Source of the DNA: Pseudomonas sp. AKS31
GTDB lineage: Bacteria > Pseudomonadota > Gammaproteobacteria > Pseudomonadales > Pseudomonadaceae
Assembly (NCBI RefSeq): GCF_023634765.1
Contig: NZ_JAMLFX010000003.1
Location: forward strand, 477,861 to 541,860
DNA: 64,000 nt
Reading direction: 5' to 3'
Shown: positions 38,318 through 47,409 of the stretch, in pieces
Layout of the letters: the number at the start of each line of letters is the position of its first letter
Numbering within the stretch: position 1 is the first letter of the stretch
Translations under genes and position numbers: made by a program
Notes under the pieces: generated by a model
Seen by the model: only the letters and a program-made list of their open reading frames with translations
The model's database searches: none
What the model was told of the DNA's origin: nothing

Positions 38318-40573
38318 ATGAGCGATTCCCAACACACCCACAAGCCCCACGCGGGGCACGATCACAGCCATAAATTGCAGCCTGTGCATAAACATGACCA
38401 CGGCGGCGATGCCTGCTGCGCGTCGAAAGCTGCCACGCCTGCGCGGGTGCAACTGAGTGAAAAGACCAGCGCCGATGCGCGGCTGAGCAGTTTCCGCATC
38501 GAGGCGATGGATTGCCCGACCGAGCAGACGCTGATCCAGAACAAGCTCGGCAAACTTGCCGGTGTGCAGCAACTGGAATTCAACCTGATCAACCGCGTGC
38601 TCGGCGTGACCCACAATCTGGCGGACACCGCGCCGATCACCGAGGCGATCTCGTCTTTGGGCATGCACGCCGAGCCGCTGGAGGCGGGTGTCGAAGCGCC
38701 GGCCCCGGCGCCGGTGAAAAAACACTGGTGGCCGCTGGCGCTGTCCGGTGTCGGTGCGCTCGCCGCTGAAGTGATCCACTTCACCAGTGCCGCGCCGACC
38801 TGGGTGGTGGCGATCATTGCGCTGGTGTCGATCCTCAGCGGGGGCCTGACCACTTACAAAAAGGGCTGGATCGCCCTGAAGAACCGCAACCTCAACATCA
38901 ACGCGCTGATGAGCATCGCCGTGACCGGTGCCATCCTCATTGGCCAATGGCCGGAAGCGGCGATGGTGATGTTCCTGTTCACCGTGGCCGAGCTGATCGA
39001 AGCGCGCTCCCTGGATCGCGCCCGTAACGCCATCAGTGGCCTGATGCAGATGACTCCGGAGCAGGCCACGGTGCAGCAAGCCGACGGCAACTGGATCGAA
39101 CAAGAGGTTAAAAGCGTCGAACTCGGCGCCCGTGTGCGAGTAAAACCCGGCGAGCGCATAGCGCTGGACGGCGAAGTGGTCAGCGGCAGTTCGACCATCG
39201 ACCAGGCGCCGATCACCGGGGAAAGCCTGCCGGTAGAAAAAACCGTCGGCGACAAAGTCTTCGCTGGCACCATCAACCAGGCCGGTTCGCTGGAGTACTT
39301 GGTTACTGCAGCGGCGAACAACTCGACCCTGGCGCGCATCATCCACGCCGTTGAACAGGCGCAAGGCGCGCGTGCGCCGACCCAGCGCTTCGTCGATCAA
39401 TTCTCGAAAATCTACACGCCCGTGGTGTTTGTGTTTGCCCTGGCTGTGGCGATCATTCCGCCGCTGTTCATGGGGGCGGTATGGTTTGACTGGATCTACC
39501 GTGCGCTGGTGTTGCTGGTGGTCGCGTGTCCATGCGCACTGGTGATTTCTACGCCGGTTACCATCGTCAGCGGCCTCGCGGCGGCGGCGCGCAAAGGCAT
39601 TCTGGTCAAGGGCGGCGTTTACCTGGAGGGCGGTTTCAAGCTCGATTATCTGGCGCTGGATAAAACCGGGACGATCACCCACGGCAAACCGGTGCAAACC
39701 GATTACCTGTCGCTCGACCCGACCGCCGATGCCACTGCGCCGGCGATTGCCGCGGCATTGGCCGCACGCTCTGATCACCCGGTATCGCTGGCGATCGCCA
39801 ATGCGGCTGTGGATAAAAACTTCGCGGCGCTGAGTGTGGATAACTTTGAAGCGTTGGGCGGGCGTGGCGTCAAAGGCGAAATCAACGGCCAGACCTACCA
39901 CTTGGGCAACCATCGTCTGGTCGAAGAGTTGAGCCTGTGCTCGCCAGCGCTGGAAGAAAAACTCTTCGCCCTGGAGAAACAGGGCAAGTCGGTGGTGCTG
40001 CTGCTCGACAGCTCTGGCCCGCTGGCGCTGTTCGCCGTGGCCGACACCGTCAAGGAAACCAGCCGTGAAGCAATCCGCCAGCTGCATGCACTGGGCGTGA
40101 AAACCCTGATGCTCACCGGCGACAACGTCCACACCGCGCAGGCGATCGCGGCGCAGGTCGGCATCGATCAGGCCAAGGGCGACTTGCTGCCGACCGATAA
40201 ACTGCAAGCCATTGAAGACCTGTACAAGCAGGGCCATCGCGTCGGCATGGTCGGCGACGGCATCAACGACGCCCCGGCACTGGCCCGCGCCGAGATCGGT
40301 TTTGCCATGGCGGCGGCCGGCACCGACACCGCGATCGAAACCGCCGATGTCGCCCTGATGGACGACGATCTGCGCAAGATCCCCGCGTTCATCAGCCTGT
40401 CGCGCAACACTGCGAGCATCCTGAAACAGAACATCGCGTTGGCACTGGTGATTAAGGCTATCTTTCTTGGGGTAACCTTCGCCGGACTTGCCACCATGTG
40501 GATGGCGGTGTTCGCCGACATGGGCGTGAGTCTGTTGGTGGTGTTCAACGGTTTGCGTCTGTTGCGCAAATAG
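38318..40573 (+). CDS. cadA: Cd/Zn/Pb-exporting P1B-type ATPase
   Basis: A 751-residue inner-membrane pump. The N-terminus is His-rich (THKPHAGHDHSHKLQPVHKH), followed by a heavy-metal-associated domain with the DCPTEQT site (one Cys, not CxxC). TGES is the actuator loop, CPC in VVACPCALVIS is the membrane metal site, DKTGTITHG carries the phosphorylated Asp, and GDGINDAPAL is the hinge. It exports divalent soft metals using ATP and is divergent from cadR. Confidence 0.93.
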   Translation: MSDSQHTHKPHAGHDHSHKLQPVHKHDHGGDACCASKAATPARVQLSEKTSADARLSSFRIEAMDCPTEQTLIQNKLGKLAGVQQLEFNLINRVLGVTHNLADTAPITEAISSLGMHAEPLEAGVEAPAPAPVKKHWWPLALSGVGALAAEVIHFTSAAPTWVVAIIALVSILSGGLTTYKKGWIALKNRNLNINALMSIAVTGAILIGQWPEAAMVMFLFTVAELIEARSLDRARNAISGLMQMTPEQATVQQADGNWIEQEVKSVELGARVRVKPGERIALDGEVVSGSSTIDQAPITGESLPVEKTVGDKVFAGTINQAGSLEYLVTAAANNSTLARIIHAVEQAQGARAPTQRFVDQFSKIYTPVVFVFALAVAIIPPLFMGAVWFDWIYRALVLLVVACPCALVISTPVTIVSGLAAAARKGILVKGGVYLEGGFKLDYLALDKTGTITHGKPVQTDYLSLDPTADATAPAIAAALAARSDHPVSLAIANAAVDKNFAALSVDNFEALGGRGVKGEINGQTYHLGNHRLVEELSLCSPALEEKLFALEKQGKSVVLLLDSSGPLALFAVADTVKETSREAIRQLHALGVKTLMLTGDNVHTAQAIAAQVGIDQAKGDLLPTDKLQAIEDLYKQGHRVGMVGDGINDAPALARAEIGFAMAAAGTDTAIETADVALMDDDLRKIPAFISLSRNTASILKQNIALALVIKAIFLGVTFAGLATMWMAVFADMGVSLLVVFNGLRLLRK

Positions 40574-40583
40574 ACGATGAGGG

Positions 40584-41453
40584 ATGGTTGTGCTGAGTGC
40601 CGAGCTGAAAGCGTTTTACATGGTCGCCCGCCTGGGCAGCATCACGCTGGCGGCGAAGAAGCTCGGCCTCAGCCAACCGACCGTGACCACGCAGATCCGC
40701 AATCTGGAAAGCCAGTACTCGGTGGAACTGTTCTACCGTGGCGGCCGGCGCCTGAGCGTCAGTGATGAAGGCGCGCGGTTGCTGCCGATGGTCAAGGCGC
40801 TGTTGCAGCAAGAGGCGGACATCGAGTTCTTCCTGCGCAACAGCGGTCAGGTGCAGGGCACGTTACGGATTGCTGCCACCGCGCCGTATTACATCCTCGA
40901 TCTGGTGAAGACCTTTCGCGAGCGCTTGCCGCAGGTGGAAGTGTCGGTGGAAATCGGCAACTCGCAACAGGTGCTCGAAGCGCTGGAGGACTATCGGGTG
41001 GACGTCGCCGCTTCGTCGCAGTTGCTCGACGATGCGCGATTGATTCGCCGGGTGCTCGGCACTGATCCACTGGTGCTGGCGGTGCATCGCAATCATCCGC
41101 TGGCGGCGCAGGAGCATGTCGCGTTGAGTGCGCTGGCCGGGCATACGTTGTTGATGCGTGAATCCGGTTCAACCACGCGGCGGCTGACGGAAGAGTTGCT
41201 GGCCAGCGCCGGGGTGAGTTTCGGGCCGTTGCTGGAGATCGGCAGCCGTGAGTCAATCCGCGAGGCGGTGTTGCGCAATATCGGCATCAGCATCATTGCC
41301 CGGCAGGAAGTGCCGCATGATCCGCAGTTGCGCGTGTTGACCATCGAGAATGCGCCGCAGATTCCTGAGTACCTTTACTGCCTCAAGGAGCGCAAGGGCG
41401 CGCGGTTGCCGGCGGCGTTTCTTGGGTTGGCGCAGGAAATGTCCCCGGCTTGA
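40584..41453 (+). CDS. LysR-family transcriptional regulator
   Basis: A 289-residue regulator with an N-terminal winged helix (AFYMVARLGSITLAAKKLGL then SQPTVTTQIRNLE) and a periplasmic-binding-fold effector domain (GTLRIAATAPYYILDLVKTF, DVAASSQLL, LMRESGSTTRRLTEELL). It starts 10 bp after cadA, but its partners are more likely the phosphonate genes downstream, since LysR regulators often accompany 2-aminoethylphosphonate islands. The effector is inferred, not seen. Confidence 0.85.
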   Translation: MVVLSAELKAFYMVARLGSITLAAKKLGLSQPTVTTQIRNLESQYSVELFYRGGRRLSVSDEGARLLPMVKALLQQEADIEFFLRNSGQVQGTLRIAATAPYYILDLVKTFRERLPQVEVSVEIGNSQQVLEALEDYRVDVAASSQLLDDARLIRRVLGTDPLVLAVHRNHPLAAQEHVALSALAGHTLLMRESGSTTRRLTEELLASAGVSFGPLLEIGSRESIREAVLRNIGISIIARQEVPHDPQLRVLTIENAPQIPEYLYCLKERKGARLPAAFLGLAQEMSPA

Positions 41454-41456
41454 AGA

Positions 41457-41537
41457 TCAAAAGATCGCAGCCTTCGGCAGCTCCTACAGGGGGACGTATT
41501 CCAATGTAGGAGCTGCCGAAGGCTGCGATCTTTTGAT
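41457..41537. repeat. REP pair (GATCGCAGCC..GGCAGCTCCTAC family)
   Basis: AAAAGATCGCAGCCTTCGGC and GCCGAAGGCTGCGATCTTTT are perfect inverted ends around GGGGGACGTATTCCAATG. It follows the LysR stop directly and may end that transcript. Confidence 0.9.
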
Positions 41538-41620
41538 CTCCAACCAAAATCCCCGAATACCACTATCAGCCGTTTTTGCCTCACTGCCACATGACGGACG
41601 CATTACAACTCTAGGATTGG

Positions 41621-41639
41621 CCTCATCTGCTTGATGAGG
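41621..41639 (+). promoter_or_regulatory. Hairpin that hides the ribosome binding site of the phosphonate ATPase gene
   Basis: CCTCATC (41621-41627), a TGCTT loop and GATGAGG (41633-41639) form a perfect stem. The GAGG in the right arm is the only ribosome binding site candidate for the ATG at 41647, and the left-arm CCTC pairs with it. At DNA level the same dyad could be an operator for the LysR protein. Confidence 0.45.
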
Positions 41640-41646
41640 TCTGTCC

Positions 41647-42723
41647 ATGAATCCTGCCATCGCAACTGCCCTGACCAACCCCGGTGCGCCGATGAACGTG
41701 CGCGGCGTGCAGAAACGCTTCGGCGCGTTCACCGCACTGGATAACGTCTCCCTCGACGTCGCCGCCGGTGAACTGGTGTGCCTGCTCGGCCCGTCGGGCT
41801 GCGGCAAGACCACTTTGCTGCGCTGCATCGCCGGGCTGGAAAAACAGGACAGCGGCGAGTTGTACCTCGGTGATCGCGACGTCTCGCACCTCGCCCCGCA
41901 AGCCCGCGACTACGGGATTCTGTTCCAGTCCTATGCGCTGTTCCCCAATCTGACCGTCGAGGCGAACATCGCCTACGGCCTCGCGGGCAGCGGTCGCGAC
42001 GAAGTGCGCCAGCGCGTCGGGCAGATGCTGGAACTGGTCGGCCTCACGGGTAGTGAGAAAAAGTACCCCGGCCAGTTGTCCGGCGGCCAGCAACAGCGCG
42101 TTGCTCTCGCTCGGGCCTTGGCGCCGGCACCGTCGTTATTGTTGCTCGACGAACCGATGTCGGCCCTCGACGCCCGCGTCCGCGAGCATCTGTGCACCGA
42201 GCTGCGCCAGCTGCAACGCAACCTTGGCATCACCACCCTGATGGTCACCCACAATCAGGACGAAGCCATGCTGATGGCCGACCGCATCGCCGTGATGAAC
42301 AACGGCCGCGTCGAGCAGTACGCCACCCCGCAGGACATCTACAACCGTCCGGCCACGCCGTTCGTGGCCGAGTTCGTCGGTCAGGGCAACTGGTTGCCGT
42401 TTCAGCGCAGCAGCGACAGTCACGCCCGGGTTGGCGGGATGAATGTGCGTCTGGCGGATGGCAGCGTGAGCGGCGCCTCGGGCCGACTGTTCTGCCGCCC
42501 GGAAGCGATCAACGTCAACCCGCTGGTGCATGAGGAAAACCTGTTCCCGGCCAAAGTTCGCGAGATCACCTTTCTCGGCAACCGCTGCCGCATGAGCTTC
42601 GAACTCGATCAATTGCCCGGTCACGCACTACTCGCCGAACTGGCGCCGGAAGCCATGCCGCGCCTCGGCGCTCAGCAAATCATGGTCGCTTTGCCGCCGC
42701 GCAGCCTGCAGGTGTTTGCCTGA
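41647..42723 (+). CDS. phnT: 2-aminoethylphosphonate-type ABC transporter ATP-binding protein
   Basis: A 358-residue ABC ATPase. Walker A is GPSGCGKTT (48-56), then QSYALFPNLTVEANIAYGL, the signature LSGGQQQR, Walker B LLLLDEP and a C-terminal TOBE-like domain. It belongs to the spermidine/iron/phosphonate group; the fused permease and the downstream FAD oxidase and PhnZ-type genes point to aminoethylphosphonate. Its stop overlaps the permease start (TGATG). Confidence 0.82.
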   Translation: MNPAIATALTNPGAPMNVRGVQKRFGAFTALDNVSLDVAAGELVCLLGPSGCGKTTLLRCIAGLEKQDSGELYLGDRDVSHLAPQARDYGILFQSYALFPNLTVEANIAYGLAGSGRDEVRQRVGQMLELVGLTGSEKKYPGQLSGGQQQRVALARALAPAPSLLLLDEPMSALDARVREHLCTELRQLQRNLGITTLMVTHNQDEAMLMADRIAVMNNGRVEQYATPQDIYNRPATPFVAEFVGQGNWLPFQRSSDSHARVGGMNVRLADGSVSGASGRLFCRPEAINVNPLVHEENLFPAKVREITFLGNRCRMSFELDQLPGHALLAELAPEAMPRLGAQQIMVALPPRSLQVFA

Positions 42724-44447
42724 TGAACAGCAATCTCGCGCTGCCGCTACCGCACAAGCAGGTGCGGCAGACTTCGAAAGCCGAGATCGGCGACCGCATT
42801 TTTGTCGTCGGCGGCAAAGTTGTCTTGCTGCTGTTGCTCGGCGTCGCGGTGTTGCTGCCGTTGCTGGCGATCTTCTGGCGCGGCTTCAGCAGTGAGGCCG
42901 GGCAGGGCGGTGGCTGGATTGCGGCGAAGGAGCTGGTATCCAGCGAGAATTTCCACTGGTTACTCGGCAACAGCCTGAAAGTTTCTCTCAGCGTCGCGGC
43001 CATCGTCGTACCGCTGGCCTACCTGTTTGCCTACGCGTTGCAACGCACGCTGATTCCAGCGAAAGGCATCTGGCGCGGGATTTCCCTGTTGCCGCTGATG
43101 GCGCCGTCGATGCTGCCGGGGATTGCGCTGGTCTATCTGTTCGGCAATCAGGGCATGTTGCGCGGCTTGCTCTCGGACAACATCTACGGCTTCTGGGGGA
43201 TTGTGCTGGGTGAGGTGATTTACACCTTTCCCCATGCGCTGATGATTCTGCTCTCGGCATTGTCGCTGGCCGATGCGCGCTTGTTCGATGCCGCGTCAAG
43301 CATGGGCGCCAGTCCGGCCAAGGCGTTTCGCAGCATCACCTGGCCGGCGACGCGTCAGGCTGTGTTTGCTGCGTTCTGTCTGGTGTTTACCCTGACCATC
43401 ACCGATTTCGGTGTGCCGGTGGTGGTCGGTGGCGACTATCAAGTGCTGGCACTGGAAGCCTACAAAGCCGTGGTCGGCCAGCAGCAATTCGGTCGCGGCG
43501 CCTTGATCGGCATGGTGCTGTTGCTGCCGGCGCTGTTCAGCTTCGGCGTCGACGCCTGGTTGCGTCGCCGTCACGGTGACTCCATGAGCGGTCGGGCGCA
43601 GGTGTTCAAACCGGCGCCGTCGAAGCTGCGTGATGGCTGCTATCTGGCGATTGTCCTGTTGATCAGCGCCGCGTTGATTCTGGTGTTCGGCATGGCGGTG
43701 TTTTCGTCGCTGGTGAAATTCTGGCCATACAACCTGTCGCTGTCGCTCAACCATTACCAGTTCAACGAAACCGCCGGCGGTGGCTGGCTGGCCTACAGCA
43801 ACAGTCTGAAGATGGCGCTGGGCACGGCGCTGATCGGTAGCGTGCTGATCTTCACCGGCGCTTACCTGATGGAGAAAACCCGCACTCAACGCGGCCTCAA
43901 CCTGGCCTTGCGCATGCTCAGTTTTGTGCCGATGGCGGTGCCGGGGCTGGTGCTCGGTCTGGGTTACGTTTTCTTCTTCAACCTCACCGGCAACCCGCTG
44001 CATGTGCTCTACGGGACGATGACGCTGCTGATCGTCTGCACCATTGCGCATTATCTGACCACCGCGCAGATGACCGCGACCACCGCGTTGCGCCAACTCG
44101 ATGCCGAGTTCGAAGCGGCAGCGCTGTCGCTCAAGGCGCCGCTGTACCGCCACTACCTGCGCGTCACTGTGCCGATCTGCCTGCCGGCGCTGCTGGACAT
44201 CGTGCGCTACCTGTTCGTTTCGGCGATGACCACGGTGTCGGCAGCGATCTTCCTTTACAGCCCCGACACCATCCTCGCGGCGGTGGCGGTGCTGAACATG
44301 GATGACGCCGGCAACGTCGGCGGCGCGGCGGCGATGTCGACCCTGATTCTGTTCACCTCGGCGGGCGTGTCCTTGCTGCTGGCGTGGGCTTCGCGCGGCT
44401 TGCTGCGCCGTTCCCAGGCCTGGCGGCAAACCGCGCCGGGTCACTGA
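42723..44447 (+). CDS. Fused 2-aminoethylphosphonate ABC permease
   Basis: A 574-residue inner-membrane protein with two permease halves in one chain, about twelve helices in all. EAA loops appear near DAASSMGASPAKAFRSITWP and EAAALSLKAPLYRHYLRVTVP. Other phosphonate systems use separate PhnU and PhnV subunits. It overlaps phnT by one base in TGATG and precedes the binding-protein gene. Confidence 0.82.
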   Translation: MNSNLALPLPHKQVRQTSKAEIGDRIFVVGGKVVLLLLLGVAVLLPLLAIFWRGFSSEAGQGGGWIAAKELVSSENFHWLLGNSLKVSLSVAAIVVPLAYLFAYALQRTLIPAKGIWRGISLLPLMAPSMLPGIALVYLFGNQGMLRGLLSDNIYGFWGIVLGEVIYTFPHALMILLSALSLADARLFDAASSMGASPAKAFRSITWPATRQAVFAAFCLVFTLTITDFGVPVVVGGDYQVLALEAYKAVVGQQQFGRGALIGMVLLLPALFSFGVDAWLRRRHGDSMSGRAQVFKPAPSKLRDGCYLAIVLLISAALILVFGMAVFSSLVKFWPYNLSLSLNHYQFNETAGGGWLAYSNSLKMALGTALIGSVLIFTGAYLMEKTRTQRGLNLALRMLSFVPMAVPGLVLGLGYVFFFNLTGNPLHVLYGTMTLLIVCTIAHYLTTAQMTATTALRQLDAEFEAAALSLKAPLYRHYLRVTVPICLPALLDIVRYLFVSAMTTVSAAIFLYSPDTILAAVAVLNMDDAGNVGGAAAMSTLILFTSAGVSLLLAWASRGLLRRSQAWRQTAPGH

Positions 44448-44493
44448 TTTGCACCTTCAACTGCCCTTCAACTCAAAAGACAGGAAAACGATC

Positions 44494-45519
44494 ATGTTCA
44501 AGCCTATGGCCCTGGCCGCTGCTGTGCTCGCTACTTTCAGCCTGAATGCCTTTGCGGCAAAAACCGAGTTGACGGTGTACACCGCCCTCGAAGCCGAGCA
44601 ACTGAAGTCCTACAAGGAAGCCTTCGAAAAGGCCAACCCGGACGTCGAGATCAAATGGGTGCGCGATTCCACCGGGATCATCACTGCCAAACTGCTCGCC
44701 GAAAAGGCCCGTCCACAGGCTGACGCGGTGTGGGGCCTCGCCGCTTCGAGCCTGGCGATCCTCGATCAGCAAGGCATGCTGCAAAGCTACGCGCCGAAGG
44801 ACCTCGGCAAGATCGGCGCGAACTACCGCGACGCCGCCAACCCACCAGCCTGGGTCGGCATGGACGTGTGGGCCGCGACCATTTGTTTCAATACCGTCGA
44901 GGCCGAGAAGCAGGGTTTGACCAAGCCCGTGAGCTGGCAGGACCTGACCAAGCCTGAGTACAAGGGCAAGATCGTCATGCCCAACCCGGCGTCGTCCGGC
45001 ACCGGTTTCCTCGACGTCAGTGCCTGGCTGCAAACCTTCGGCGAGAAGCAGGGCTGGGCGTACATGGACGGTCTGCACCAGAACATCGGCCAGTACGTTC
45101 ACTCCGGTTCCAAGCCTTGCAAACTGGCAGCGGCGGGCGAGTTCCCGATCGGCATTTCCTTTGAATACCCGGCCGTACAGCTGAAGCGTCAGGGCGCACC
45201 GCTGGACATCATCCTGCCGAAGGAAGGCCTGGGCTGGGAGATCGAAGCGACCGCAGTGATCAAAGGTACGCCGCATGAAGAGGCGGCGAAGAAACTGGCT
45301 GACTTCTCTGCCAGCGCTGAGGCGATGGATCTGTACAAGGAGAACTTCGCTGTCCTCGCGCAGCCAGGGATCGCCAAGCCGCAGACCGAATTGCCGGCGG
45401 ATTACGAGCAGCGCCTGATCAAGAACGACTTTGCCTGGGCCTCGAAGAACCGCGACGAGATTCTGACCGAGTGGCGCAAGCGCTATGACGGCAAATCCGA
45501 GAAAGTCGCGGCCAAGTAA
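44494..45519 (+). CDS. phnS: 2-aminoethylphosphonate-type periplasmic binding protein
   Basis: A 341-residue binding protein with a signal peptide ending at NAFAA (about residue 22). TELTVYTALEAEQL, WVRDSTGIITAKLLAEK, DAVWGLAASSLA and MPNPASSGTGFLDVSAW match the iron/phosphonate-type SBP class, in which Ser/Thr clusters grip an anionic oxyacid. AGGAAAA precedes the ATG at 44494; an upstream TTG frame gives no signal peptide. Confidence 0.82.
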   Translation: MFKPMALAAAVLATFSLNAFAAKTELTVYTALEAEQLKSYKEAFEKANPDVEIKWVRDSTGIITAKLLAEKARPQADAVWGLAASSLAILDQQGMLQSYAPKDLGKIGANYRDAANPPAWVGMDVWAATICFNTVEAEKQGLTKPVSWQDLTKPEYKGKIVMPNPASSGTGFLDVSAWLQTFGEKQGWAYMDGLHQNIGQYVHSGSKPCKLAAAGEFPIGISFEYPAVQLKRQGAPLDIILPKEGLGWEIEATAVIKGTPHEEAAKKLADFSASAEAMDLYKENFAVLAQPGIAKPQTELPADYEQRLIKNDFAWASKNRDEILTEWRKRYDGKSEKVAAK

Positions 45520-45543
45520 GATCTTTATCGACTGACAGGGCCC

Positions 45544-45684
45544 CTTCGCGAGCAGGCTCGCTCCCACATTGGACCGTGTTCACAACACAATTCTCTGAGG
45601 GGGCTGACACATTGGATCTCCAGTGAACACAAATTTTGTGGGCACAAAAAGTCCCCTGTGGGAGCGAGCCTGCTCGCGAAAGCG
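45544..45684. repeat. REP pair (GTGGGAGCGAGC family), wide spacer
   Basis: TTCGCGAGCAGGCTCGCTCC at the left and GGAGCGAGCCTGCTCGCGAA at the right are perfectly inverted around about 100 bp, between phnS and the oxidase gene. It may weaken or end the transport transcript. Confidence 0.9.
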
Positions 45685-45708
45685 GTCTCTCATGCAGGAC
45701 ATTTCTAA

Positions 45709-46842
45709 ATGACACAACACCAAGACCTGTTAATCGTAGGCGCCGGTATTCTGGGTCTGTCCCACGCCTACGCCGCCGCCAAACGCGGCCTCAAGGTCGC
45801 TGTCTTCGAACGCACTGCCACGCCCCTCGGCGCTTCGGTGCGCAACTTCGGCCAGGCGCTGGTCACCGGCCAGCCACCGGGCACGATGCTCGAACTGGCC
45901 AAGGCCAGCCGCGAGATCTGGGGTGACTGGGCGCAGCTCGCCGGTCTGCAAATCAAGCGCAACGGTTCTTACCTGTTCGCCCGTACTGAAGCTGAAGAAC
46001 ATCTGCTGGAAGCCTTCTGCAACGGTCGCGCCGTGGAACACGGTTACAACATCCAGTTGCTGCGCGGCGCTGCCCTGCGCGATCTGTATCTCGGCCAGTT
46101 CAGCCACCACCGCGCTGCGTTGCACGGCATGGACGATCAACAGCTGTATTCACGCGAAGCGATTCCGGCACTGATCGATTACCTGCGCCGCGACCTTGGC
46201 GTGGAGTTTCACTTTTCCACGCTGGTTCGCGACGTCGAACCGGGGCGTCTGCACAGCACCGCCGGCAGCTTCACGGCGAAGCAGATCATCGTCTGCTCCG
46301 GCCACGACTATCAGACCTTGCTCGCCGAGCCGATTGCCGCACTCGATCCGCAAATCTGCCGCCTGCAAATGCTCCGCGCCAAACCGCAGATCGATCTGAA
46401 TCTGCAACACGCCTTGCTCACCGGCCTCAGTTGCGTGCACTACGGCGCCTTCGCCGATCTGCCCGAAGCGGCGGCGGTGCAGGCGCAAATCCTCCGTGAG
46501 CAACCGCACCTGCACGACAACGGCATCCACCTGCTGATCAGCCCGACGCCGCACGGCGAACTGATCATCGGCGACTCGCACCATTACGGCAGCGACCCTT
46601 CACCGTTCAACGCCGAGCAAGTGGACAACTGGATGCTTGAACTCGCCGAGCAGACGCTGGGCTGCAAGGTACAAGTGGTCGAGCGCTGGCAGGGCGTCTA
46701 TGGTTCCCGGGGGCCGGGGCCGTTCTCGTTCCTGCGCCCGGCAGTGGGGCTAAGTGTGGCGCTGATGCACACCGGCGTCGGCATGAGCGTCGGCCCGGCG
46801 CTGGCCGAGCGCAATATCGCGCAGTTGCTGGAGGAAGCTTGA
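45709..46842 (+). CDS. FAD-dependent aminophosphonate oxidase-like protein (TIGR03364 type)
   Basis: A 377-residue DAO-fold flavoprotein. The dinucleotide motif is IVGAGILGLSHAYAAAKRG (residues 7-25), followed by GASVRNFGQALVTGQPPG, and a C-terminal GVYGSRGPGPF and MHTGVGMSVGPALAE. This TIGR03364 type is linked to phosphonate operons, where a member (PbfD) oxidises aminoethylphosphonate or its N-methyl form towards phosphonoacetaldehyde. Assignment comes from family and context. Its TGA overlaps the next ATG. Confidence 0.8.
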   Translation: MTQHQDLLIVGAGILGLSHAYAAAKRGLKVAVFERTATPLGASVRNFGQALVTGQPPGTMLELAKASREIWGDWAQLAGLQIKRNGSYLFARTEAEEHLLEAFCNGRAVEHGYNIQLLRGAALRDLYLGQFSHHRAALHGMDDQQLYSREAIPALIDYLRRDLGVEFHFSTLVRDVEPGRLHSTAGSFTAKQIIVCSGHDYQTLLAEPIAALDPQICRLQMLRAKPQIDLNLQHALLTGLSCVHYGAFADLPEAAAVQAQILREQPHLHDNGIHLLISPTPHGELIIGDSHHYGSDPSPFNAEQVDNWMLELAEQTLGCKVQVVERWQGVYGSRGPGPFSFLRPAVGLSVALMHTGVGMSVGPALAERNIAQLLEEA

Positions 46843-47402
46843 TGACAGGTCACGAGCAAGTCGTCGCCCGGGTGTTCGGGTTGTATGAACGCTTTGGCAC
46901 CAGCGATTACATCGGCGAGCCGGTGTCGCAGATCGAGCACATGTCTCAGGCTGCCGAGTTGGCAATGGCCGAGGGCTTTGATGATGAAGTGGTGCTGGCG
47001 GCGTTCTTTCATGACATCGGCCATTTGTGTGCCGAGGGTGCGGAAAACATGGGCGGCTACGGCGTGGTCAGCCATGAACGCCTGGGCGCGGATTATTTGC
47101 GTGAGGCCGGTTTCAGCGAATGCATGGCGCGGCTGGTGGAATATCACGTGCAGGCCAAGCGATATCTGACATTGCGTGAGCCGGGGTATTACGATCGTTT
47201 GAGTGAGGCGAGTCGGCGGACGCTGGAGTATCAGGGCGGGGTGATGACCGAGGCCGAGGCGGATGCGTTTGCGCGCGATCCGTTGTGTGCGGTGAGTTTG
47301 CGGATGCGGCAGTGGGATGAGCTGGCGAAGGAGAGGGCGGTGCCGGTGATGGATCTTGGGGTTTTGAAGCGTAAGGCTGCGAGATTGTTGTCTACTGTGT
47401 GA
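46842..47402 (+). CDS. phnZ: PhnZ-type HD-domain di-iron phosphonate oxygenase
   Basis: A 186-residue HD protein. Residues matching the PhnZ ligand set are present: His33, His57, Asp58, His61, His78, His102 and Asp159, plus Lys106. The Tyr23-Glu26 pair that guards the PhnZ active site is also kept. PhnZ oxidatively cleaves (R)-1-hydroxy-2-aminoethylphosphonate to glycine and phosphate. The ATG at 46842 overlaps the oxidase stop and follows GAGGAAG. No PhnY hydroxylase lies in the window. Confidence 0.82.
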   Translation: MTGHEQVVARVFGLYERFGTSDYIGEPVSQIEHMSQAAELAMAEGFDDEVVLAAFFHDIGHLCAEGAENMGGYGVVSHERLGADYLREAGFSECMARLVEYHVQAKRYLTLREPGYYDRLSEASRRTLEYQGGVMTEAEADAFARDPLCAVSLRMRQWDELAKERAVPVMDLGVLKRKAARLLSTV

Positions 47403-47409
47403 TTGTCGC

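Noticed and set aside
38303..40237. 644-codon minus-strand ORF opposite cadA
   Set aside because: Antisense shadow; it would also cross the CadR-controlled promoter.
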